Source of the DNA: Nocardioides plantarum
GTDB taxonomy: Bacteria > Actinomycetota > Actinomycetes > Propionibacteriales > Nocardioidaceae
Assembly: GCF_006346395.1 (NCBI RefSeq)
Contig: NZ_VDMS01000001.1
Span: forward strand, 124,001 to 188,000
Direction: 5' to 3'
Length of the DNA: 64,000 nucleotides
The number at the start of each line of letters is the position of its first letter. Positions within the stretch are counted from its first letter, which is position 1. The position numbers and the translations under genes were made by a program. Positions 16,790 to 25,700 of this stretch are shown piece by piece. The notes beneath the pieces were generated by a model, which did no database searches, was not told where the DNA came from, and saw only the letters and a program-made list of their open reading frames with translations.

Positions 16790-18303
16790 CAGAACCCACC
16801 CCCTCCGCCATCGCCGCCGTCTCCATCACCGTCTCCATCACCGTCTCCATCACCGTCTCCATCACCGTCTCCATCACCGTCTCCATCACCGTCTCCATCA
16901 CCGTCTCCATCACCGTCTCCATCACCGTTGCCGCCATCACGATCCCCTCCGGCGTCGTCGCCGTTGCCGCCATCGCCGTCCCCTCCGCCGCCGTCTACGT
17001 CACTGCTGTCGCTTCCGTCGGCGCCATCGCCATCGCCAAACCCCGCCGCATTGGCGCTGTCCGCAGAATCGCTCCTGTCGCTGTCGTTAGCGTCGCCCGA
17101 CTCGGTGCCGGTGTCCTCCCCCGCATCGCTGTGATCGCTATCAGTGCCATCCGTCTCGCCGAAGCCCGATGCGTCGGCGTTGTCCCCCGAACCGCTATAT
17201 CCGGAGTCGTTGTCGCTGCTACCGATGTCGTCGTTGCCCTCGGCGGCATCGGTGTCACTGCTGTCGCCGGCATCGGCGTCGCCGCGGTCGGTATCACTGC
17301 TGTTGTCGCCGGCATCGGCGTCGCCGCTGTCGGTATCACTGCTGTCGCCGGCATCGGCGTCGCCGCTGTCGGTATCACTGCTGTCGCCGGCATCGGCGTC
17401 GCCGCTGTCGGTATCACTGCTGTCGCCGGCATCGGCGTCGCCGCTGCTCGCGGCATCTGTGTCGACGCGATCGCTGCTGTCCTCGGAATCGGTGTGAGTG
17501 GTGGCGTCGCTCACTGCACCCGACTCGCCAAAGCCCACCGCCTCGGCGCCATCTTCGAAGGCGCCATCCCCGAAACCACCGTCACCGCGATCACCGACAT
17601 CGCTATCGCTGCCGTCGTCACCGTCATCACCGAGCGACTCCCCGAAGCCCGTCGCGTCGGCGGCGTCGCCGGAATTGAAGTCGCCGGGATTGCCGTCGTT
17701 CCCGTCGTTGTCGGCGGCGGTCCCGCCGAAACCCTCTTGATCGGCGCCCCCTACTCCGTCGGAACCCTCAGTTCCGTCGCCTCCCCACGTCTCGGGAACG
17801 TCAGAACTGGTCGTGTCATCTACACCGTTGGCGTCGCCCCGCGCACCGGCCGCCTCCTCACCGTCGTCGGCAGGGCTCGCTACGCCCCTGCCGTCGACCG
17901 TGTCGCGACTCCGCATCTCAGAGGCAACCGGACCCGGATCCAGAGCGCGGGCCATCTCGACATCGAGCCGCACTTCGTCTTCAAGTGATCGCCGGTCGGC
18001 GAGATCCTCGACGTCCGGAGTGATGCCCGCCGCACCCAGGGCCGCCTGTCGCGAATCGAGAAACCCATCCGCAAGAGTCCACAACTGTTGTGCCGGCGCC
18101 TGACCTGGAAGATCGGTCAGGACCACGTGACTCTGAGTGTCCTCAGCCGACACACCTACGAGAGGCGACTGTGGCGGCGGGCCCCCGAACGGACCAATCA
18201 CGCTGCCAACCACACCGGCGGTCGTCACGGCCGCGTCGACAGCTGACTTCGCTCTATCAACTAGCGAGCGGTCTTCACTGTCCGACGATTCGTCACCTGC
18301 CAT
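16789..18303 (-). CDS. Acidic Asp/Gly/Ser repeat protein with recurring GFG motifs
   Basis: 504 aa. Residues 1-130 look folded (AKSAVDAAVTTAGVVGSVIG, QLWTLADGFLDSRQAALGAAG). The rest is extremely acidic and low complexity. Within it the motif A-x-G-F-G-[ED] recurs four times (ATGFGESLGDD, AVGFGESGAVSD, ASGFGETDGTDS, AAGFGDGDGADG), there is an EGFGG, and the protein ends GGGGGF. A 13-residue repeat (DADAGDSSDTDSG) is present about five times and a GDGD run near the end about nine times. The tail should be disordered, may bind cations, and carries evenly placed aromatic stickers. First large gene of the overlapping operon. Function unknown. Confidence 0.8.
   Translation of the reverse strand: MAGDESSDSEDRSLVDRAKSAVDAAVTTAGVVGSVIGPFGGPPPQSPLVGVSAEDTQSHVVLTDLPGQAPAQQLWTLADGFLDSRQAALGAAGITPDVEDLADRRSLEDEVRLDVEMARALDPGPVASEMRSRDTVDGRGVASPADDGEEAAGARGDANGVDDTTSSDVPETWGGDGTEGSDGVGGADQEGFGGTAADNDGNDGNPGDFNSGDAADATGFGESLGDDGDDGSDSDVGDRGDGGFGDGAFEDGAEAVGFGESGAVSDATTHTDSEDSSDRVDTDAASSGDADAGDSSDTDSGDADAGDSSDTDSGDADAGDSSDTDSGDADAGDNSSDTDRGDADAGDSSDTDAAEGNDDIGSSDNDSGYSGSGDNADASGFGETDGTDSDHSDAGEDTGTESGDANDSDRSDSADSANAAGFGDGDGADGSDSSDVDGGGGDGDGGNGDDAGGDRDGGNGDGDGDGDGDGDGDGDGDGDGDGDGDGDGDGDGDGDGGDGGGGGF
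16819..16926. repeat. 12-base minisatellite, nine perfect units
   Basis: GTCTCCATCACC is repeated nine times head to tail on the plus strand. On the coding (minus) strand each unit encodes GDGD in the tail of the acidic protein. Because the unit is a multiple of three, slippage would change tail length without a frameshift. Confidence 0.95.
17252..17447. repeat. 39-base tandem repeat, about five units
   Basis: The unit begins GTATCACTGCTGTCGCCGGC and is nearly identical from copy to copy; one copy has an extra codon. It encodes the 13-residue DADAGDSSDTDSG unit of the acidic protein on the minus strand. There are no unique spacers, so it is not a CRISPR array. Confidence 0.9.
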
Positions 18304-18381
18304 CTATCCCCCTCAGACGGGGGGACGATATCCGTACTGGCCGCGCTGCTGGACCGTTTTCAGAAGAATGGGCGGGCAGGG

Positions 18382-18546
18382 TCAGGGTGGCAACAACGAA
18401 GGCGTGCGCTGAGTGCCAGCGACCGTCTTCGTCCCACCGGCAAGCTTGTCGACCAGGAACACCTCGTCATCGTTGGTGCACAGCGGGCACATCACAGACT
18501 CATCCCAGTGCCTCTCGTTCTTGGGTTCTACCCGGGTACTAGTCAT
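18382..18546 (-). CDS. Possible 54-aa protein with CPLC motif at the head of the HerA/SPFH operon
   Basis: An ATG at 18546 opens a 54-codon frame: MTSTRVEPKNERHWDESVM, then CPLCTNDDEVFLVDKL and a short polar tail ending at TGA 18382. The CPLC pair followed by a strand-like EVFLVDK resembles half of a zinc ribbon. The gene would end 78 bases before the acidic protein starts, on the same strand. There is no strong ribosome site, so it may be chance, but the composition looks coding. Confidence 0.4.
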   Translation of the reverse strand: MTSTRVEPKNERHWDESVMCPLCTNDDEVFLVDKLAGGTKTVAGTQRTPSLLPP

Positions 18547-18723
18547 GGTGCAGCTGAGCACAAACCGACAGCATCCTCCCTAGACGTGCTTGGACGTGCC
18601 GCACGGAGATCTTCTGCCACCCGGGAAGCGATGTTTCCGTGAGATCCAGCGGTGCTGGAAACATCCAAGATTAAGGGGGCACCCGTGTCAGCACGACAGC
18701 AAGTGGCCGACTTCTGAGACGAT

Positions 18724-18758
18724 TGAATCGCCCTGGGTTTCTTGGAGGCTCTGGTCTG
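18724..18758 (+). repeat. IS left inverted repeat
   Basis: Starts TGAATCGCCCTGGGTTTCTT. It matches the reverse complement of the right end with about 6 mismatches in 35 bases. The T for C at the fifth base departs from the usual TGAACCGCCC terminus. Confidence 0.8.
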
Positions 18759-18792
18759 CCCCCGGTTCCGCGGAGTCGAGATTCTCTGGATC

Positions 18793-19648
18793 TCATGCCA
18801 CGGTGATGATGCGGTTCCTCTCGAACTCTATCGGCGTGAGCCATCCGAGTTGGCTGTGCCGGCGCCTGCGGTTGTGCCAGATCTCGAGGTACTCGAAGAT
18901 CGCGTTGGCCAGCTCGAGTCGGGTGTTCCACTTCTTTCGGTCCAGGAGCTCGACCTGCATGCGCGAGCAGAACGATTCGATCATCGAGTTGTCGTAGCAG
19001 TCGCCGATGCTGCCCATCGAGGCCAGCAGACCGGAGTCCTTGGCGCGCTTGATGAAGGTCCATGATCCGAACTGGACGCCCTGGTCGGAGTGAATGATGG
19101 TTGCCCGGCTCGCGATGTTTGTCGAGCCGGCTGTCGATGGCCATGCCGAGCGCGTTGGTCACCAACGCGCCGGTCGGAGATGAGTCGATCGACCAGCCCA
19201 CGACCCGGCGCGAGTAGGTGTCGAGGATGACGCAGCAGTAGACCTTGCCCTCTCGGGTCGGGTGCTCGGTGATGTCGGTGACCCACAGCTGGTTCGGGCC
19301 GGCGCGGTTGAAGTTCCGCTCGACTCGATCAGTCGCGATGTCATCGGGCTTGATCCGCTTCCAACGCCGTCTGCCGGTGACGCCCTGCAGGCCAGCGCGG
19401 CGCATCAGCAGCTCGACCTGGTTATGGCCGACCAGGACTCCGCGACCCAAGGTGAGTTCGGCGTGGATACGCCGGCTGCCGTAGATGCCGTGAGCCTCCG
19501 TGTGAATCTGGGTGATCAAGTCCCTCAGCATCGCATGCCGGATCGACCGCTCGGATGGGGTCCGCTTGCGGTGCTCGTAGTACCCGGACTCCGAGACCCC
19601 GAGAACACGGCAGGCGACCTGAACGGGGAGGTTCTCCGCGGCCATCAC
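18793..19648 (-). pseudogene. IS3 OrfB transposase, frameshifted
   Basis: The frame starts VMAAENLPVQVACRVLGVSE, a classical OrfB N-terminus, with HTEAHGIYGSRRIHAEL, then the integrase-core segment NQLWVTDITEHPT (first Asp of DDE) and YSRRVVGWSID. Near 19095-19130 the reading frame shifts: the continuation TIIHSDQGVQFGSWTF (second Asp) through YDNSMIESFCSRMQVELL (Glu) to ITVA at 18793 is in another frame. All DDE residues survive but in two frames, so the enzyme is likely dead unless the shift is a sequencing error. Confidence 0.85.
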
Positions 19649-19950
19649 CTCGACGGCCGCGTACCGCCTTTTGGGCTGGTCTCTCCCTTAAGGAGCTCGA
19701 CGGAGCGTCGGCTGACAGCCAACTCGATCTCGAGCTCACGGGTCCGCTTCTTCGCCGCCGCGAGCTCGCTAGCCTCTGCGGTGCTCAGACCCGTCGCGAG
19801 GCCACGGTCGATGCGGTCTTGGCGTCGCCAGTTGTAGATCGTCTGATCGCTGATGTCGAGGTCGTGCGCAACGCTCGCGACGCTTCGCCCGGCTCCAAGT
19901 AGATCGAGGACCTTGCTCCTGAACTCGGCTGAGTAGCCCTGTCGTCCCAT
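19645..19950 (-). CDS. IS3-family OrfA
   Basis: 101 aa. Helix-turn-helix of IS3 OrfA (YSAEFRSKVLDLLGAGRSV, then DLDISDQTIYNWRRQ) and the leucine-zipper-like end KKRTRELEIELAVSRRSVELL. An A4G run (CCAAAAGGCGG on the minus strand, about 19669-19673) near the end is a standard -1 slippage site; shifting there gives KRRYAAVEVMAAENLP, joining OrfA to OrfB. The stop overlaps the OrfB start by 3 bases. Confidence 0.9.
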   Translation of the reverse strand: MGRQGYSAEFRSKVLDLLGAGRSVASVAHDLDISDQTIYNWRRQDRIDRGLATGLSTAEASELAAAKKRTRELEIELAVSRRSVELLKGETSPKGGTRPSR

Positions 19951-20009
19951 CTGTTCCTCCTGGTGTCAGGCACCAGAATCCAGAAACCCAGACGCCGTGG
20001 AACCCAGGA

Positions 20010-20044
20010 CACACCAGAGCCTCTACAGAACCCAGGGCGGTTCA
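20010..20044 (-). repeat. IS right inverted repeat
   Basis: Read inwards on the minus strand it starts TGAACCGCCCTGGGTTCTGT. It pairs with 18724-18758. Confidence 0.8.
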
Positions 20045-20242
20045 TATGGCCTAAGAAGCTGTACCCGAGGCTGCAAGAGCGAGGGCCGCTGGAAGCGTGC
20101 AAGATTGCTCAGCTGAACGGCGCGCTCGCCCGCGCAATGCGTCCGGCGTGACGCCGATCCGCCTGAAGGTGCGGAGCCAGGAGTTGGCCGCGTAGCGCCG
20201 TTGAGCGAGCCATTCTGGTGCGCTCGAATCACTGAGGCTCAC
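20045..20242 (-). pseudogene. Remnant of a gene following the SNF2 helicase, cut near the IS element
   Basis: An ATG at 20242 overlaps the end of the SNF2 remnant by 14 bases, as in a coupled operon. It reads MSLSDSSAPEWLAQRRYAAN and continues WLRTFRRIGVTPDALRGRARRSAEQ before degrading into unrelated sequence and a stop at 20051, seven bases outside the IS end. The start looks like a genuine protein; the rest was probably lost on IS insertion. Family not recognised. Confidence 0.5.
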
Positions 20243-21663
20243 CGAACAAACGCTCCCGCTCGGCCGCGATCACCACCCACGCCAGTTCGGCGTTGGTCAT
20301 ATCGAAGGCGTCGGGAGCCCGACCAGCGATCACGCTGTCGCGAGCGAACTCGTCAAACACGGCGAGCTTGTCGGCCAGAATCTCGCGAATCCGTTCATCA
20401 ACACTGCGCTCGCTGACGAGGTGGTGTACCTGGACAGTCCTCGTCTGGCCCCCCGATGGGCCCGTGCGGCATCCTGTGCGTCCAGGGTCGGTCTGACCCG
20501 CGGCTCGCACAGGATGACCGTTGAGGTCGACTGGATGTTGAGACCCACTCTGCCGGCCGTGATCTGGGCGACTAGAACACCACCACCATCGGCCTTGCTG
20601 AAGTCGTCCACGAGCATCTGTCGGGCCGCAGCGGGGGTTGATCCGGTGAGCGGACCGAATACGACGCCCGGAAGTTCTCCGCAGACTCGGTCAAGGACGT
20701 CGCGAAAGTAGGAGAACACGATCACCCGGCGCTCATTGGCCTCTACCTCCTCGACAATCTCCACCAGCCGGTCGACTTTGACGGACCGCTCGGAGTGCAT
20801 TGCGGCACGCCGCATCGCCATGAAGCTCCCCTCGGGCACCGCCTCGCCGTAGTCTCGCTCGTCCTCGGTCGACATGCCCAACCACTCGTCGGTCTCGGCG
20901 AGCTCGGGCAGCTCGGTGAGGACGTCCTCCTGGTCGCGACGCAGGTAGGCCGGCGCGGCGCGCTTGCGAAACGACAACGGCAGGAACTCCAGCGCGGACT
21001 CCGCGATATCGGGCACGCGACCTGCTGCCACGCGTCAACCTAGCCGCTGCAATCTTCGACGAGGCTCACTACCATCAAGAACCCCGCGTCCAAGCGCCTA
21101 CATATCGCGGCCGAGATCATCGACGACGTGTGCCACGTCATGCTGATGACGGGGACGCCGCTGAAGAACAACGTCCAGGAGTTCAGCAACCTGATCGGCT
21201 ACGTCCGGCCCCGGCCGAGCAGGTCGTAATGTCGTCACTGCGACCCCGCCGATGCGGGTCCAGACCTTGGCCGCTTGGGATCTCTCCCGCTGCGGACCGT
21301 TCAGACCGTGCACCGGGATGGTGGTGTGCTTGCGCGTCTCATTAGCCCAGTTGCTCACCACCGCCGCCGGACACACGACAAGGAAATGAACCTGACCGGA
21401 GGAGCGCAGTGGGCGGTCATCGCCAAGGCCTTGAGCGTCTTGCCGAGCCCCATCTCGTCGCCGACCACGACCTTCTCCTGCACCAGCGCGAACCGTGCGC
21501 CGAAGCTCTGGTAAGCGCGCAGCGAGGCTGTCAGGAGTCGCTTGATCTCCTTGCCCCGGACTGCCTCGACGATCTCCTCGGGGAGATCCCCGACAACTGG
21601 TCGGGCATGACCCGAAGTGGCTGTGGCACCGCTGTGCCGTCGGACGCGAGCACGGTTACGCCA
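20229..21663 (-). pseudogene. Decayed SNF2-family helicase with internal inversion
   Basis: Helicase pieces occur in order but not in one frame. EKVVVGDEMGLGKTLKALAM (Walker A) is near 21440; FLVVCPAAVVSNWANETRKH follows in another frame; then GGVAVTT and, one base shifted, YDLLGR. The motif II/III block (AAAIFDEAHY, KNPASKRLH, MLMTGTPLKNN) is on the opposite strand at about 21033-21205. Then the minus strand resumes with AGRVPDIAES, the helicase C domain (RRVIVFSYFRDVLDRV, VAQITAGRVGLNIQS) and, after another shift, QTRTVQVHHLVSERS and a tail ending FGEPQ. At least four frame changes plus the inversion make it non-functional. It follows the Eco57I-like gene, whose stop lies at its 5' edge. 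Confidence 0.8.
21018..21226. other. Inverted segment flanked by 9-base inverted repeats inside the SNF2 remnant
   Basis: CGACCTGCT at 21018-21026 is matched by its reverse complement AGCAGGTCG at 21218-21226. The 191 bases between encode helicase motifs II and III on the plus strand while both flanks are on the minus strand. Flipping the segment back gives a continuous reading through the upstream junction, YDLLPRVNLAAAIFDEAHY, which supports a true inversion at these repeats. Confidence 0.75.
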
Positions 21664-22708
21664 TGGACTTGACCTTCTCCTCGACGAAGGCAATCTCGTC
21701 ATCGTCGAGCCCGTACTTGGCGTAAAGTTGGCCGTCGATCTCAGGGATCGACTTCACCCAGTCAATGTCTGACGCACTGGTGAAGTCCTGAGCTGGGACG
21801 AACTTCCAGGTGCTCCGAGGGTTGTGCTGCGTCACCTTGAGGATGCCAAGCATTACCCGCGCGAACTTCGACCTGACGTACTTCAGGCAGGCGTCCATCT
21901 CCCCCTCGGTCTCGAAGGAACCGATGGTGATGAACGTTTGAGTCACGCCCGATCCTGGCCCCAAACCGAGAGAATAACCCGACACGAGCGCTGGCTTGTC
22001 GCCAAGAACACCGCTTGCGTTTCTTGAGGCGGGGACCACCACCTTGAACTTGCCGTAACTTTCGGGCCCCGCCAAGTAGTCGCTGCGGATCCATCGGGAT
22101 GCTCGCTGGTTCTTGATCAAGCCGAAGACCTGGACGTGCTTATGACCATCGGTCGGCTGTGCCTCGTGGAAGACGAACGAGAACAACTCAAATGCGTTGG
22201 TGCTGACCAGGGCGGTGTTTCCTTCGGGTCGTAGGGCGAGCGCCTCAGGATGATCCTCATACAGTTTGTCGGTGTAGCGGTACGAGCGGGAACTTGTGAT
22301 TCCGAGAGTCTCGATGAAAGCGGTTCCAGATTCTATCACCTTCTGGAGAATGGTGTTCAGTTCCGGATACTTGGTAAAAGTCCCAATCGGCTGACCTTGA
22401 CGGTCGACGTCTCGGTAGGTGACGGCGATGCCGCCCATGATCTCGGTGCCGGGGAACAGCGCGTCACTGTTGGGCACATAGATCGGGACTGTCATGTGTG
22501 GATCTGCAAGCATCTTCGCGTTCCACGGCTTGGGCGTGAACCCTGCGTTGAACAGGAATCGCGCGGGCGTGATGAGCACGACTTTGGCACCGACTTCATA
22601 GGCGGCGTCCATGAACCGGTGGTAGACCGGAGTGTCCCGCGTCCCTCCGCCTTGTGCCTCTTCTTGGTAGGGCGGATTGCCGATGACCACGTCGAACTTC
22701 TTCGTCAT
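21656..22708 (-). CDS. Eco57I-like N6-adenine methyltransferase, catalytic/target-recognition half
   Basis: 350 aa. It starts directly at the catalytic motif IV: KFDVVIGNPPYQEEAQGGGT. Then come VYHRFMDAAYEVGAKVVLIT and PARFLFNAGFTPKPWNAKML, typical of Eco57I-type restriction-modification methylases, and YRDVDRQGQPIGTF. The last ~200 residues are a probable target-recognition domain. The SAM-binding motif I is absent and must come from another protein; candidates are the helicase C-terminus (gap of 1 base) and the protein at 25990-26649. Last intact gene of the R-M operon. Confidence 0.85.
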   Translation of the reverse strand: MTKKFDVVIGNPPYQEEAQGGGTRDTPVYHRFMDAAYEVGAKVVLITPARFLFNAGFTPKPWNAKMLADPHMTVPIYVPNSDALFPGTEIMGGIAVTYRDVDRQGQPIGTFTKYPELNTILQKVIESGTAFIETLGITSSRSYRYTDKLYEDHPEALALRPEGNTALVSTNAFELFSFVFHEAQPTDGHKHVQVFGLIKNQRASRWIRSDYLAGPESYGKFKVVVPASRNASGVLGDKPALVSGYSLGLGPGSGVTQTFITIGSFETEGEMDACLKYVRSKFARVMLGILKVTQHNPRSTWKFVPAQDFTSASDIDWVKSIPEIDGQLYAKYGLDDDEIAFVEEKVKSMA

Positions 22709-22709
22709 C

Positions 22710-25700
22710 TCAGTCGTCTCCCAGCATCTCGTCGACGGCGGCTTGCCGCTCGGCCGCGCTCATCTTGGCGAGATTTCCCACCTTGAAGTGCCCGGAGTCC
22801 ACTATCCATGCCCTGCGTTCCGGGACGCCCCCGGAAACAGCCTCCATCGTGATCGCGTGAAGAATCTGGTCGTGGCTCATTTCGAAGATTTGTGAGGTGA
22901 GAATGTGCCGCAGACGTTCCTCCTGGTCGGGAAGGACGGTTGCCAGGCCCGTGTCCAGCCGCCGTACGATCTCCATGAGGAAGAGCCCGGCCGTGGAAAA
23001 CAGGTCGGCGAACGTCTTGTCCGGGTCGGAGAAAACGCCCGGGTTCTCCGCCTCGAGGATGTCGACCATCGTCTTGACGACCGACTGCGGTGTGAAAACC
23101 AGCGATGTCTTCTGCTGCGGGATGTAGGCGAAGATGTTCTCGGTTTGCGCGTCGTTGAAGTAGTCAGCCAGCGCCTGCTTCTTGTCCAGGAACTCCTGAA
23201 CCGCCTGGTCGAACACCGCTTCGTCGAAGAGGCCGGGGATCGTAGTTGACGTGCCGTCCTCCTCGACGACCTCACGGCCGTCGCGGAGCAGGCGGAACTC
23301 AGCCTCGGTTATGCCAGTGATCTCTTCGAACACGTCTGCGGGCGTGTAGTCGTCGAAGTTCGACAAGCGGACGTCCCGGTCGGCGTACGCCATGAGGAAC
23401 ATCGGGATCGTGCGGGCGAATCCGCGCAGGTGCGAACGGGCGTCGTCCATGGTCTTGTTCGCCCGCTTCTGTTCCTTCATGGTCTCCTCGCGGGTGACGA
23501 CGTCGGGTACGACCTCGTCGATCGTCTTGGTGACGATCGCGAGGATGTCGGCCTGAAAGGACAGGTCCAGCTTCGCCTTCTTGTCCTGAGCAGCCTCGGC
23601 CTCGGCCTCGGTCGCGGCGTTCTTAAGCTCGTCGTCGAGGTGCCTGGTCGCGATGTTGCGCTCGGTGTAGGCCCGCTCGATCTGATCCTTAACGGCCTGC
23701 TCGACGCGCTTCTCGTCGCGTTCGACCTGCCCGTTGGTGAGGCCATACGCATCCTTCAGCTTCTTGCGCTCGGGTCTCGTCTGCTCCGTCACCGCCTTGG
23801 CGATCGCAGCTGCCGCAGTTGCAGCCGGCGCATCGGGCGCTGCCACCGGGATGTCGTCGACGCTCCACACTGGCTTGCCGAGCTCTTCGACCTTGGGGTT
23901 GATGACGGTCTCGACGTCGACCTGCACGTTGCCGTCCCGATCGGTGACGGGCGGCGGCACCGGGATCTCGATTGGGTCTCCAAGCTTGACCTTCCCCTGC
24001 TTGGCGGTGGGAAGCTTGTCGAGAATCTCCTTGATGTGCTCGGAGTAGCGGAAGATCCCCGCGACGTTGGCGAACAGCAGGTTCGACAGGAAGCCACGCC
24101 GCACGACCTCACGCGCCTTGAAGACCTGGGGGAAGGTGAGAACCTGCCCGGCGTCGAGCTCGATCATCCGACCCTCGGCGTCCTCGCCGAGAACGGGGAA
24201 AAAGTTCAGGAGGACACGGATGTTCTCCCGACGGAGATGCGGGTCTCCAGACGGGTTGGCACGGAGGTTGTTGGCGAAGGCGTCGAAGATCGTGAGGGTG
24301 CGCTCAGGTGCGAAGTCGAAAATGTAGGCGTTCTGCTTCTGGTAGACGTGCCCGGCGCGCTCGAAGGTGCACGGGTTCTGCGCTCGGAAAGCCGCCTGCA
24401 TGTACTGGGCCGGTGACGAGAGATTCGACAGCATGATGACCGCCGTCCACTCCGGCACCGTCACGCCGGTGGTCAATTGGCCCACCGACAGCGTGATCGT
24501 CCTGCCGTCGGCCTTCTCGGCCTGGGCGATCGCTGTACGCACCTTGTCGAGGGACTTGCCGACCGCGACCACGTCGACGGCGTCATCGTTGGTTCTCCCG
24601 TCGCCCGCAGCGAGGATGACGGTGTAGTCCTTGAAGACTTCGTGCTTCTTGAGAAGCCTCTCAAGGGCCTTGGCCGAGGCAACGCGGTTGAGCAGCCAGA
24701 ACGAGTGGCGCACCTCATCTCGCAGCTCGGGCGTGGAGAAGGGGTACTTCTCGTTCGTCGCCATGCAGTCCAGGAACTTAACGACCTCGTCCTCGTGCTC
24801 GAAGAAACCACTCGCCTTCGTGGCGAAGAACTCGTTGAGGTCGAAGGTGAAGTCGACGTTCGCCTCTTCCTCGGCCACGGCGACGCCCTCCGCCAGACGA
24901 TCGGTGATCATGCGCGAGACCTGATATGTCAGGAGGTTAAGTGTCGGCAACGCCGCATAAGGGTTCTCCTGTCCATCCTCGACCCACTGGCGACGTGCGA
25001 GCTGTTCGTCCTCGTAGGTCCAGTTGAAGATCTGGTCCGGCGTGAACTTGCCCGACGCGAGCGCCTTGAAAGGCGTCCCCGACAGATGCAGCGTCCACTT
25101 CCGCGTGATCTGGTCGAAGGCGACGTCGGTCTTGGTGGTGTCGATGCCCTCGTGGGCCTCGTCGATCACCAGCAGGTCCCAGTCGAACTGGGCGATGTGC
25201 TTGAGCTTGTCGAAGGCGCCGCCGAAGTACTGCGAACCCTTGAGGTCCTGCAGCGAGAGGAACTCGCAAATGCGTGGGTCCTCGCCCTGATGGTTGGACA
25301 GGTAAGCGCGCCACTGGTCCCGCGTCATAGGAGCACGAGCGGCCAGGGACGCCGAGTCCGAGACGAACTTGAAGGTCGTCTGGTGAGCGATGAAGCGCGA
25401 GAAGTCGTCGAACCAGGAGTTCGCGATCGCCGGTCGGTTCGTGACGATGAGGACCTTGCGCACGTCAAGACTGCGCATCAGGTCGTAGGTGGTCAGGGTC
25501 TTACCGAAGCGTGGCTTGGCGTTCCAGAGCACCTGGTCGTGGCCGGCTTCGAAGGCCACGACCGCTTGGTCGACAGCCGCCCGTTGCTCAGGCCGTAGCT
25601 CGTACTCTTCCTCGCTATCGCCCGTGAGGTCTGGGAAGTCCTGGCCGGCGAAATCGTTGAAATAGTCCAGGGACGACTTCGGCGCGGGATCGAGGTTGTG

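Larger units (their letters stand above)
18724..20044 (-). mobile_element. IS3-family insertion sequence (about 1321 bp), probably inactive
   Basis: Bounded by ~35-base imperfect inverted repeats starting TGAAYCGCCCTGGGTT, an end sequence typical of one IS3 branch. It contains orfA and a broken orfB with a programmed -1 slippage site between them. The three bases flanking the left end are GAT and the right end TAT, so no perfect 3-base target duplication remains. It lies between the HerA/SPFH operon and the SNF2 remnant and probably truncated the gene at 20045-20242. Confidence 0.85.

Noticed and set aside
17131..17988. Long plus-strand open frames across the acidic repeat gene
   Set aside because: They are shadows of the minus-strand Asp/Gly/Ser repeats (giving Val/Ala/Gly/Ile strings); the minus frame fits the operon overlaps.
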